A DNA stretch of 64,000 bases from Larix kaempferi (lineage: Eukaryota; Streptophyta; Pinopsida; Pinales; Pinaceae). The notes beneath the pieces are model-generated. The model was not told the origin of the DNA. It saw nothing but the letters and a program-made list of their open reading frames with translations, and did not search any database. Positions within the stretch are counted from its first letter, which is position 1. Each line of letters begins with the position of its first letter. This document shows positions 44,201 through 54,649 of this stretch, in pieces. The stretch spans positions 14,261,001-14,325,000 of the forward strand of contig BSBM01000007.1 in NCBI GenBank assembly GCA_027924585.1, written 5' to 3'. The translations under genes were made by a program, and so were the position numbers.

Positions 44201-44672
44201 CATCCCCAAGTTTCACCTTATGGGGTGATTCATGTTCAGATAGATTCACAAAAGATTCCTTAAACCCAGTCATGTGTTTGGAAGCCCCACTGTCAATCAA
44301 CCAATCATTACAACCATGGGAGATAGTACCTGTGAGAGTAGAAATTAGAACATACTCTTCTTCACTTGATGAGTCATCATCACTATCACTTTCTTCCCTA
44401 GCCTTCTTCTTTGGGGGTTCATCATCTTCGGAATCATGAGCATGATATCTTCTTTTGTTATTATTCTTCTTCTTATTGAAGTTGTTGTTGTTGTCTTTCT
44501 TCTTCTTGGGACAATCTAAAGCAAAGTGTCCCTTCTCATTGCAACTGAAGCATCTAAGATCTTTCTTATCTTTATGATAATGGTGGTGTGAGAATCTTCT
44601 GTTATGAGATGATTCCTTCTTGGACTTGCCTTTCCTGGCATGTGTTGTGAGAGCTTGATCTTCATTTCCCAT
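41235..44672 (-). pseudogene. Copia-3 pol (zinc knuckle, protease, integrase, RT, RNase H), nearly intact
   Basis: From MGNEDQALTTHARKGKSKKE the frame stays open for 664 codons. In order: zinc knuckle CFSCNEKGHFALDC; protease WLIDSGASKHMTG; pre-integrase HRRLAHMH...CKGCAKG; integrase with HSDVCGP, RSDNGGEF and QNGVAERKN, so all three catalytic residues are present; then the reverse transcriptase start after one TAA (42675). A frameshift near 42470 follows; the next open part (42424-41459) has [20 protein letters not shown] and RNase H. A small deletion lies at RLIADRKDLGMM. Another frameshift near 41490 and one more stop precede the true end at 41235. Confidence 0.9.
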
Positions 44673-44681
44673 CTTTTCTTC

Positions 44682-45251
44682 TCAGGCCACAAGCCTAGCT
44701 TCTTCTTGAGAGCATTCTTCCTGCAATCTGTTGAAGAAGATCAACTTCTTCCTTGCACAAATTCCTTGAATAAAGGAATCCCATGACCTGGGTAGGCCAT
44801 TTAGAGTGGTCATCACCACTTCACCATTCTCCACCATTTCATCCACTGCTTTTAGTTGTTCCTTGATCTGGGAGACCCTTGAAAAATCAGATTGAATGGT
44901 TTCTCCATTCTGAAACTTTACTCGTTTCAATTGGTTCTGCAGGATCATCTTCTGATTTATGTTCTTCCCTTCAAATAGCTTGGTCAAAGAGTCAAACATC
45001 TCCTTGGGTGTCTTTAGAAAAGACACAAGGGATATGCGATGGTCTTTGATAGAATCAGCAATGATTCTCTTTGCCTTGACCAAGTTTTTCTTATGCAATA
45101 CCTTAGCCTCTTCATCCTCTGGGATAGGGATGTCTTCTTTTACATATGAGTCCAACTCATTCTCTTCCAAGATTAACCCAATCCTATACTTCCAAGCTCG
45201 GAAGTTATCAGCTCCTTCAAGCTTATCCTTAAGCTTGGTGTGGTGAGACAT
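44682..45251 (-). pseudogene. Copia-3 gag
   Basis: I choose MSHHTKLKDKLEGADNFRAW at 45251 as the start rather than the Met 16 codons upstream, because SxxxKLxGxxNFxxWK is the usual Copia gag opening. KNINQKMILQNQLKRVKF and NGLPRSWDSFIQGI follow, a complete UBN2-type gag domain. A TGA at 44679-44681 separates it from the rest; the two parts are in the same frame, so this may be one recent mutation or a suppressible stop. Gag packages the RNA. Confidence 0.88.
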
Positions 45252-45813
45252 CTTAAAGAGTACTTCAAATGGAAATAGAAAAGATTTAGGTCTTACCACT
45301 TGAAATGCTGAAAACTAGATCTCGTCCCGGATTAGGGTTTGTCGAAAAAACCCTAAAAATTCAGAATGTGAATTTCATTTTTCTGAAAGGATAGAAATAT
45401 GCACCTTGATGAGCTGATCAGCCTGGTGTATTCAGAATTTGAGATCAACAAAGATTTACCCTTTAGATTTTCCTTTTTGTCCTCCCGGGTTCACTAGGGA
45501 GAGCCCTAAATTAGGGTTTGAGTTTCCCGGAGATCTACCCAGCCAAAAATCTCGATCCAAAGCTCTAAACTTCGATTTTTGCAAGGAGCTTCTAGCTATG
45601 TCTTCAGATTTTAGAAATTCCTATTTTTGTGGAAACCCTAATGTTTAGGGCCAAATCTGAAAATGCTCAGAATTGAATTCTGATTGGACAGATAGATTCT
45701 CCTTGATGATTAGAGTCAATCTACTATACTGATTTTCCAAAATTTGTGGAGAGAAACCCAATAAACAAGAAACTCAAGTTTTCGTCACTGCAAAATGTCT
45801 TCTTCTCAGGTTA
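45252..45813 (-). other. Copia-3 5' leader
   Basis: Untranslated stretch between the primer site and gag. Contains several AAACCCTAA-like runs (for example near 45346, 45480 and 45510) on the plus strand. The short plus-strand frame 45439-45648 has no known domain. Confidence 0.6.
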
Positions 45814-45825
45814 GCTCTGATACCA
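45814..45825 (-). promoter_or_regulatory. Copia-3 primer-binding site
   Basis: TGGTATCAGAGC on the minus strand, directly abutting the 5' LTR. Confidence 0.92.
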
Positions 45826-46408
45826 TGTTAAATTTTGAGCATTAATTCACAATACTCTAGGATCTTTACTGAGAGAATAAAATATACAGTATATTAATGC
45901 ATAACAATCACAATAAGCATCACAAGAATCAAAAGCAAGAGAGACAAGAGACATAGAGTTTCCGTGGGGAAAACCCTAAGGTGAAAAAACCCACAACTTC
46001 CTCAGAGATAGAGAGAGCAATGGCTCAACCAAAGTACAACCAAAATACACTTGAGATAGTCTCCTAGAAGCAAATGATCCTCCTCCTCACTAGTGCGCCA
46101 CTTTCTGAATGAGAGAGAGAAAACTTTCTGAATGATCTAAATAGAGATCTCCTGATCTCTATTTATACTAACCTGTTTGCCTAGTGACCTTATGGGGCTG
46201 ACTTGTCTATCTAGATACATCCACAATATAATATATATTTCAGGGCCGACCCCACACATGGTGGTCTAATAACCCATCGGTAAGTACGCACACTTGCGAC
46301 ACTTGTCAATCCGCATGACGACACTTCCTTATAGAGGAATAACACATCTCTAATAAGGGTACAATAAATATATATGAAATACATTCCGAAGTTACATATA
46401 CATCAACA
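45826..46408 (-). repeat. Copia-3 LTR (right; 5' LTR)
   Basis: TG...CA, full-length partner of 39100-39704, followed directly by the ATAGA target copy. Confidence 0.93.
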
Positions 46409-48973
46409 ATAGAGCGTGCACAACACTTGAAATTGTGCACTCCGATATTTGTGGACCGATGCAAACAATGTCCATGGGAGGATGCACCTATCTTCTCACA
46501 TTTATAGATGATTTCACAAGAAAAACATGGTTCTATTTTCTAAAACATAAATCTGATGCTTTTGGTTGTTTTCAGTAGTTCAAGGCACTTGTGGAGATAT
46601 AGAGTGGTTACAACATCAAGATATTAAGAACAGATAGAGGTGGTGAGTATGTTTCAAATCATTTCTTAAACTTCTGCAAAAATCATGGCATACAGAAGTA
46701 GTTCACTGCGCGGTATACACCGCAGCAGAATGGTATCACAGAGAGGTGGAATAGAACCATTATGGAGATGGCACGGAGCATGTTGGCAGTTGCGCATCTG
46801 TCAAATGAATATTGGGATGAAGCAGTGGCAATTGCTGTATACATCATGAATCGATGTCCGACAAAGAGCATGAAGAACAAAGTTCCACAGGAAGCATGGA
46901 CAGGTATGAAACATAGTGTTTCACATTTAAAAGTTTTTTGTTGTGTAGCATACACACATGTTCCAAATGAGTTGAGAAGGAAATTAGACAATGAAGGACA
47001 GAAATGCATCTTTATTAGATATTCTGAAGACACAAAAGCATATAAGTTGTATGATCCTGTTGCAATAAAAGTCATCATCAGTCGAGATGTTCAGTTTGTA
47101 GAAAATGAAGCATGGGATGGAACTGTAGAGAAGAATGTCAAAATCGTGTCACATGTTGAACATGATGACAGCGCAGAAGATGTGGTTGAGACACCACAAG
47201 CAAATCAGAACTATGCAGCTCCATCTACTCCAAGGATTGCGCAGCATGTTCCAACACAAGAAACCCCGACACAAGTCGCAGTTCAAGCTACTTCGACAAG
47301 CACATCAAGTGCGCAACAAACTCCATCAAGCAGTTTGCGCATCTCACACAGTTTGACACCAGCAACTCCGCCAAGAACAAGAAGTCTGCGTGAGATATAT
47401 GAGATTGGAACACCTAATTCATTCTAATGTTTTGCATTATTTTCTCAAATTAATGATCCACTAACATATGAAGAAGCAGTTGAAGATGAAGTCTGGGCAC
47501 AAGCCATGAGTGAAGAAATAGAATGCATAGAGAAGAATCAAACATGGGAACTAGTTGATGTCCTAAGGACAAGGATGTGATAAGCATGAAATGGATTTAT
47601 AAGACCAAGCAAGATGCTGAAGGAAATGTGCAGAAGTACAAGGAGAGATTGGTAGCAAGAGGATTCACACAGCAGCCTGGCATAGACTTCAATGAAACTT
47701 TTGCACCTGTAGCTCGCATGGACACTATCAGAATAGTTTTGGCCATCGCAGCAGAAAAGAAATGGCCTGTCTATCAAATGCATGTTAAGTCTGCGTTCCT
47801 AAATGGTTATTTGGAGGAATAAGTATATGTAGAGCAGCCACAAGGCTATGAAGTTCCAGGACAGGGACATAGAGTATACAGACCAAAAAAGGCACTTTAT
47901 CGTTTGAAGCAAGCTCCGTGAGCTTGGTACACTCACATTGACTCATACCTCATTCAGAATGGATTTCACAGAAGTGAATGTGAGCCAATGTTATACACAA
48001 AAATCAACCAGGAAGGTAATAAGCTAATTGTCTGCCTGTATGTAGATGATTTAATATTTAATGGTGATTTGGCATAGAAGAATTTAGATCAGTCATGGAA
48101 AGTGAATTTGAAATGACTAATTTGGGGTTGATGAAGTATTTTCTGGGTATTGAAGTCAAACAGACTGAAAATGGTATATTTATATCTCAGTCAAAGTATC
48201 CAAGTGATGTCTTGAACAGATTTAAGATGTTAAACTGTAAGATAGCCCCTACACCAGTGATAACAGGTTTGAAATTGAGCAAGGATGATGATGGATCCAA
48301 TGTAGATCCTACTCTGTTTAAAAGGCTTGTTGGCAACCTTATGTATCTTACAGCAACAAGGCTGGATATCATGTATGGAGTCAGCTTAATCTCAAGATTC
48401 ATGGAGTCAGCAAAAGAATCGCATTGGCAAGCGGGTAAAAGAATTCTGAGGTACGTAAGTGGAACAAAAGACCTTGGTATTTTGTATTCCACCTCAGAAA
48501 ATTTCAAACTCATTGGATACACCGATAGCGATAATGGAGGCAACATGGATGACAAAAAAAGCACATCTGGGAATACATTTCATGTAGGAACAGGTGTTGT
48601 ATCATGGGCGTCAAAGAAACATCCCATAGTAACTCTTTCTTAAGCAGAAGCAGAGTATGTCGTAGCTACAAGCACTGCATGTCAAGCCGTTTGGATGTTA
48701 AGTGGTCTGTCGCAGCATCAGCAAGAAACTACTGTCATTTACTGCGACAACAATTCAGCTATCGCACTATCAAAGATTCATGTCTACCAAAATAGAACCA
48801 AGCACATCGACACGAGGTATCACTTCATCAGAGAATTAATAAACAACAAGGAAACCTGTCTAGAATTTTGTAGGTCTGAAGATCAAGTAGCACACATTTT
48901 TACAAAACCATTAGCAAAAGACCCATTCCAATTTCTGCGAAGTTGTTTGGGAGTGACAAGTTCTGCACAGTGA
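46409..48973 (+). pseudogene. Copia-2 integrase, reverse transcriptase and RNase H
   Basis: Resumes in phase with 39099 when Copia-3 and one ATAGA are left out. The integrase has IVHSDICGP-like, LRTDRGGEYVS and YTPQQNGITERWN, so D, D and E are present. Then SHLKVFCCVAYTHVP; a 1-bp shift near 47555; reverse transcriptase with MKWIYKTK, MHVKSAFLNG and CLYVDDLIFNG (about 48030); another shift near 48070; RNase H with YTDSDNGGNMDDKKSTSG; and a normal C-terminus (AHIFTKPLAKDPFQF) ending at TGA 48971-48973. Stops occur near 46576, 46600, 46701, 47822 and 48642. Confidence 0.87.
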
Positions 48974-49060
48974 AATTTGTCATAAACATAGCATGTTTTA
49001 GCTCTGAAATATTTTGTAATATTTTAATTTTGTTTTAATGATCCACATCCGCTTATAATT

Positions 49061-49069
49061 AAGGGGGAG
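49061..49069 (+). promoter_or_regulatory. Copia-2 polypurine tract
   Basis: AAGGGGGAG immediately before the 3' LTR. Confidence 0.9.
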
Positions 49070-50077
49070 TGTTGGAAAATATGTATTAATGAGCTGACCG
49101 CGTATCAGAACTACACCGGCTCTCTCAGCCACCCTGTCAGCTATTTTTTGTGTCAGCGCGATGACCGCAATGCCAGTATGTCACTAATTACTCATCCATT
49201 CTGGTGCATGTCTTGTTTGCAGTTATGTAACCACGTTAATAGTTCGCAAGTCAAGAAATCTTAGGTTAGAATTTATTTCAGTGTTTAATGCAATCCTGTA
49301 GCTTCCAGGTGATGCAATCCTAAGTCGGTTGATTGAAAGTCTATAATTAGAAGCTCATAGTTTGAAACTTTGAGAGAGGTGTGCATGAGAGAAATTATGT
49401 AGAACAAGAGTGGAATATTGTATCAAGAGCCCAAGTTCTGTGAATGTAAAAGATCGCAGTGAAAGCTCATTTCCATGTATTGAGGAGCTGCGCAGTTTAC
49501 TGTGGTAATATATAAGTCTATGTTTTATGTTTCATTCTCAAGAATGTTGTTTATTGCAAATCGCACATCATCTCCAGTTTTACTCGCGTGAATGTTGTTT
49601 ACATTTACCCGTAGTAAAAGGAATCAAGATTTCAATATAGTTCACCGTAGTGAAAGTTCTAAATTTAACGAGTAACTTCACGTAAGATGTTATAGTTGTT
49701 ATGAATTAGAGAAATATATTTCATGATAAAGTTTGGTTAAGTGATCCACGAAGTGTTTGTGAAGAATGTGGAGTAAAGTATTGCGGTGAAGTTAACTTCG
49801 CATTGCTGCGAAGTTCATCGCGTAGTAGAAAGTCGAAATCACGTAGTTACTTGCCGCGAAGTAAAATGTTGAAGCCGCACAGTTAATCTCCGTGAAGTAA
49901 AAGGTGGTCTCCGCACAGTTAATCTACGAAGTCAATTATTAGTGAAGTAAGTGTTCCGTGAAGATAAAATTGAATTTCTCTATTGTATGGTCGCCGAAGT
50001 CCGAAGAGAAGAAAAATAAGATATTCATCCACTGCGCAATTAAATCTTATTTACTGTGCGGTGTTCTTTTCCCTTGA
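49070..50077 (+). repeat. Copia-2 3' LTR
   Basis: Full-length partner of 36340-37345. Contains the same GCGAAGT boxes and stem-loop (49794-49815). A 15-bp CAGCCACCCTGTCAG segment near 49127 is not in the 5' LTR. Confidence 0.92.
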
Positions 50078-50082
50078 GATTG

Positions 50083-50134
50083 GTTGCAGCTCGAAGACTA
50101 ACACAAGTGAAATTAAGAATGCACTGGCCTTCAT
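50083..50134 (-). pseudogene. Germin-like protein gene, copy C, start of exon 1
   Basis: From the ATG at 50134 it encodes MKASAFLISLVLVF, the same signal peptide as copy B. After this, copy C diverges from copy B; the mature N-terminus with DPMGDF seen in B is missing, and about 80 fewer bases lie before the donor. Copia-2 then interrupts, and the exon resumes at 36339. Either C lost that part before the insertion or B and C are different paralogues. Confidence 0.7.
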
Positions 50135-50226
50135 CTTTACTTGCAAGAAAGGAACAAATGAGCTCAGAAATGAAACGATGCATTACTCTACTTGCTTGTT
50201 TGTTGAGATGTATTTCCTGGAAGGAT

Positions 50227-50234
50227 TATTTATA
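50227..50234 (-). promoter_or_regulatory. TATA box of germin-like copy C
   Basis: TATAAATA on the minus strand, about 93 bases before the ATG at 50134. Spacing fits a plant core promoter with a leader of about 60 bases. Confidence 0.6.
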
Positions 50235-50449
50235 GGCTTAAAACCATGAAATAGTTGTCCTTGATGTCGATAGTAGCCATAATACGCAACCATTGTTGGT
50301 CCAATAATGACTAACGCCGGTGATTATGAAGCTTAGGTTTAAGTTATATGACATTTTTAAGTATCCTTCACACACATATATATGATATAGTTGTAAATAA
50401 ATGATAGATATCATAACGTAATATATTCATTATTCTAATAAAGATTATT

Positions 50450-51665
50450 TACAGTGATCTTTTACCCATAAAGTGATTTAGAAAACTTTAAGACTCTATA
50501 AATGATCAAAATACATTAATAATAATAATAATAAGATATAGAGAAAGGTCTTTAAGATAAGGCAATATAATCAATTACTCTTTAAAGAAAGAATTACTCC
50601 ACAAGTCATGTTTGTTATAAAACAATCCATCCAACATATCTTATACAATGATACTCATGTATATTTATGTTTTCTTATGAGTACCAGGGGTTTATGCCTA
50701 CTAGTTCTAATTATTTTTATATTATTTTTTTAACTATGTAGTGCACCTATTTATTACCTAGCAACTACCAAGTGGGCCTATTGCATAATTATGGCCACAT
50801 TACATACATTATCCCCTAGGTACCTCGTATTGTTCTCTCTAGGTATGTTATATCCCATCCTCATCCCATGACCATTTTATTTTCCTGTATATTCCATCTG
50901 GATTGCTATAAATCCAAAAATAAAGTTAGGGTTTTGAAGAAAATCACCAAGATGAAATTATAAAATTATCATATAACCCCCTCAATATTTCTCGGAATCT
51001 CTACTATGACTATAGTTATGAAATTCCAAATTCATTGTGCATCTACTAGAGTTGGTTTAATGGCAATATGACCACTCTATCAAAAGATATAAACTCTATA
51101 ATACATGTTCTTACCGCCAGAAAAATCCTACAATAGTTAATTTTACATCACTGATGGATCCACTTCCTAGAATCTGATTTGGATTATTTGTTTCTTGAAA
51201 TTGAGTGTATTGGTGAGAGGAACTCTTATATGCAATTGGTTTCTTTAGATTCTAAGAAAACATTCCCATAAATAGAGATGAATTCCACCGTTCTCTTCTT
51301 TCTTAAAAATGGAAGAAGAAATTTCCAAATTGTTGTCCCCAAAAAGTGTTTTGATACCACTTGTAGTGATCTTTAACCCAAAAATTTAATCATAAATGAT
51401 ATATAACCCTCAAACTTCAAAAAAATAAAAGCACTTCCAAATAAGAAAAAACAAAAGAATGTAGAGGAGAACCTTTGAGGTAGGTTAATATCATTAATTA
51501 CTCCTTATAAAAGGAATTTGACCACTCCATAAACCATGCTTTCCACAATACAATTCATCCAACATATCTCATGCAATGATACTCATGTATATTTATATTA
51601 TCTCATGAGTATTCCAAGGGGGTCGATGCAAACTATAACCTCTTATTATTATATTATTTCCACGG
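50450..51665 (-). mobile_element. Small degenerate LTR element (TRIM-like)
   Basis: Two diverged direct repeats of about 290 bp (50450-50735 and 51362-51665) share GTGATCTTTxACCC, CAATTACTC, CATCCAACATATCT and CAATGATACTCATGTATATTTAT in order. On the minus strand, two bases after the right repeat, is TGGTATCAAAAC (51348-51359), a near match to the tRNA-iMet primer site. The interior (about 610 bp) has no coding signal. I infer a small non-autonomous LTR element in minus orientation; its ends are eroded and I see no target duplication. Confidence 0.55.
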
Positions 51666-51907
51666 GGGCTTCACTAGGGGGCCAATATAATATCACCTTC
51701 GTTCATATTGGGGGTATTAAAGAAACATGAAAAGCCAAATATTATATTGCTTATATTTTAAGGGGCATTAGGTTTTTTTTACTTAATACAGAAATACACA
51801 AATACTTTGGGGTATATTTTATATGGGCGGGCTGCCAAATATCTCCCGAAATGGCAATGAGGGTGCAATGAGGCAAGGCTCGAGCTTACCCATGGCTTAC
51901 CAGAGTT

Positions 51908-52247
51908 GAAGGGAAATCGTGTCCCGACCAGGGTTTTGTGTGGGTTTTGTGGTGAAGACACAGTGAAGAGGCAAGGGATTGCATGGAAATCACGTCGAGG
52001 CCGGGGTTTTGTGTGGGTTATGTTGTGAAGACATGGTGAAGAGGAAAGGGCTTGTAGGGAAATCGCGTCGATGCTAGGGTTTTGTGGTGAAGACACGGTG
52101 AAGAGGCAAGGGCTTACAGGGAAATTGCGTCAAGGCCAGGGTTTTGTGGTGAAGAAACAATGAAGAGGCAAGGGCTTGCAGGGAAATTGCATCAAGGACA
52201 GGGTTTTGTATGGGCTGTTTGGTGAATACATAGTGAAGAGGAAAGGG
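51908..52247 (+). repeat. Tandem repeat, about 58-70 bp unit, five copies
   Basis: Unit: GGGAAATCGCGTCGAGGCC, AGGGTTTTGTG, GTGAAGACACGGTGAAGAGG and CAAGGGCTTGCA. Unit lengths differ by an optional TGTGGGTTTTG insert. Confidence 0.88.
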
Positions 52248-52415
52248 TTCTATCCACTTTTTTTACCCATTGTTTGTGTTGGACACACTAGACTCTTGGC
52301 AGTCTCGTTACTTCTCGGCAGCTTGTTTTTAGTTTGTTTCTGGTGGGTTTTTGTTATTTTTTTGGTGCAGGTGGCTTCCTCTATGCCTATCTATTTTTTT
52401 TATTTCCTTAAACTA

Positions 52416-52700
52416 TCTTTTGTTTGGAATACTGGGGTTTTTATGACTCCGTGGATGATTGGCATATCCTGGTTTTAAGAGCTACTGTGTTTTATCTCTT
52501 GTGCAGAGGTTTGGCTTTTCCTATGTTCTTCAGGTGTCAGATTTAGTGGGACTATCTTCTGTTTGGAATATTGGGGTTTCTATGACTCCATGGAGGATTG
52601 GCATATCGTGGTTTTAAGAGCTGCTATGTTTTATATCCTGTGCAGAGGTTTGGTTTTTCCTGTGTTCTTCAGATGTCGGATTCTGTGGGTTTATTTGTAT
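52416..52700 (+). repeat. Tandem duplication, about 141-bp unit, two copies
   Basis: Each copy runs CTTxTGTTTGGAATAxTGGGG, ATGACTCC(G/A)TGGA, GGCATATC, TTTTAAGAGCT, GTGCAGAGGTTTGG and TGTTCTTCAG to TGTGGG or AGTGGG. Spacing and similarity show one direct duplication. Confidence 0.88.
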
Positions 52701-53748
52701 TTGGGCCTTTGGACTAACCTGGGGTGTCCTTAGGGTTCTTGGGATGATGTTTTAGTTCTCCAGGCATGCCTAATAGTAGAAAGCAGCCATTTATCCATGT
52801 TTTGGGTTGAATTACGCCCTAAACAAAATTCTGGGCATGCATTGGAATGAAGGCATCCATCTCTTGGCATATAAGACAACATTAAGGTAATTTTTCCACC
52901 ATAGAAAGGGTCAAAACAACCCTGAAATAAAATCAGGGTGCTTTAATTAGGATATAGAAGCATCTTGGAGTGAACCTCGGCATGAAAAAAAACACTAAAT
53001 ATCCGAGTATGTGCATTAAAATAGCCCTAGAACAACAACATATAGCCCTAGTATTACTTATGGGTGTGAATTTGGATAAGGATAGTAGGTCTAAGTTGTT
53101 TTAGTTTATTTCTAGGTCAATTTCATACCATAAAAAAACAATATTGCTTGACTACTTTGGGTGAAGACATCCTTAGAGAAATAGGTTTGGGTTGAATTTG
53201 AAGCCATTCTCTCAACTAGTAACCCTAACACAATGATAAACAACAATAAAACCTTTAATTGAGTAGTTATGGGTGGGCTCCTTTACATTCTTGTCATGTT
53301 TTGGTTCTTTTTGGTCCTAAAGGGGAAATCTAGATTGTTTTTAAGGGTAGATTTGTAGTAAAACACCTTAAATCAACACTAAAGAAAAATGGTGAAGTAA
53401 ATATGGGCACATTTGTGCACTTATCTACCATCAAGCAACCTTAGTCCTTCATTTTGGGCACATTTTAGACCCTAAAAAATTAAAAATAGTAGTAAACCAC
53501 CTAATCATCAGATTTGAGCACATTTTGGGTAGCAACAACCCTACTAATCAAATTTCCTATGGTAAATAGTGTCACTGCAAGCATTCTTTGCAGCCAGTGT
53601 AGTTGCACATGATTCAAGGATGGCTTCTCCAAGAGTGACAAGTGAAGCAGTTCAAAAAGTTGTAACTTGTAAGTGCAGTTAACTTTTTGTAATTGATATT
53701 GCATTCCTCTTTACAGTGAGTTATTTGATGGTTCAATTGTTACTTGAG
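52701..53748. other. No recognisable gene
   Basis: Mixed sequence with short open frames only (for example 53501-53704 on the minus strand). I see no domain, RNA gene or element ends. Confidence 0.5.
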
Positions 53749-54047
53749 TTCACTTATTATTTGATAAATTCTTCACGATGCTTGTACTTAAGGAAACTAT
53801 AGATGAGGTTTTGATGTGCACCATTAGTGATGTCTTTTACAACCTAGGATTTTACTTGTTAATCAGTCTACATAAGGAATCGAGTTTCAAACAATTCACT
53901 TATTATTTAATACATTCTTCGAGATGCTTATACATAAGGAAACTATATAATATAGATGAGATTTTGATGTGCACCATCAGTAATGTATTTTGACAACCTA
54001 GGATTTTACTTGTTAATAAGTCTCCATAAGTGATTGGGTTTCAAATA
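53749..54047 (+). repeat. Tandem duplication, about 150-bp unit, two copies
   Basis: Copies at 53749-53894 and 53895-54047 share TTCACTTATTATTT, TTAAGGAAACTATA or CATAAGGAAACTATA, GATGAGxTTTTGATGTGCAC and CAACCTAGGATTTTACTTGT. The open frame 53778-53993 reads across both. Confidence 0.88.
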
Positions 54048-54224
54048 ATTGTCACGATTCTAATTGGAGGCTTCAACATTGAATACTTATAACCGTTGCC
54101 AAGCTTGACAAGTAAACATCTATCTTGAGCAACAACAGAAAAATTTGAATTTTCTAGTTCTTCCTTGACAACAATAAGGTCATTCCAACATATAGCCAAA
54201 TTGCACAGGGTATATAAGGTGTAT

Positions 54225-54625
54225 TTTAACGAAAATCTTTAAATTTAGGAGCAACGTTTGTTCAAAATTATGAAGATAGGGTAGGCTTTTCCTAAAATCA
54301 GATAAGAGAAGGTGTGCATAACATAATATGTGTAAATTTAGGGCTATTTTGCAAAAACCTATGAAGATTGGGCAGGTTTTGACTAAAATCAGCTTAGATG
54401 AGGTGTATGTTACAGAAAATCTTTAAATTTAGGAGTTATTTTTCAGAAAATTATTAAGATAGGGTAGATTTTTCCCAAACTTAGATAAGAGAAGATGTGT
54501 GTAGCAGAAAATATTCAGTTTAGGAATGATTTTTCATAGAACTACGAAGATAGGGTAAGTTTTGGCTAGAATCAGTTAAGATAAGTTGCATGCTACATAA
54601 AATCTTTAAACCCAGGAGTTGTTTA
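54225..54625 (+). repeat. Tandem repeat, about 97-bp unit, four or more copies
   Basis: Unit: AAAATCTTTAAATTTAGGAG, TTTTCAxAAxxTA, TGAAGATAGGGTAGGTTTT and AATCAGxTAAGAxxAGGTG. Copies start near 54230, 54330, 54415, 54510 and 54598, with the last one partial. Confidence 0.82.
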
Positions 54626-54649
54626 GCATAAATCTGGTAAGGACACATG

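Larger units (their letters stand above)
39100..46408 (-). mobile_element. Copia-3, nearly intact Copia element nested in Copia-2
   Basis: LTRs of about 0.6 kb, exact target duplication ATAGA (39095-39099 and 46409-46413), TG...CA ends, perfect primer site and polypurine tract. Minus orientation. The coding region (45251 down to 41235) has only two stops in gag-pol before a frameshift near 42470, making it the best preserved element in the window and necessarily younger than Copia-2. Confidence 0.95.
36340..50077 (+). mobile_element. Copia-2, LTR retrotransposon (13.7 kb with nested Copia-3)
   Basis: LTRs of about 1.0 kb, a canonical tRNA-iMet primer site, a polypurine tract, and target copies GACTG (36335-36339) and GATTG (50078-50082), a duplication with one change. 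Plus orientation. Copia gene order. It sits in exon 1 of germin-like copy C. Without Copia-3 it would be about 6.4 kb. Confidence 0.93.

Noticed and set aside
45439-45648. Plus-strand 69-codon frame in the Copia-3 leader
   Set aside because: Antisense to the element leader, no domain, and no start context of note.
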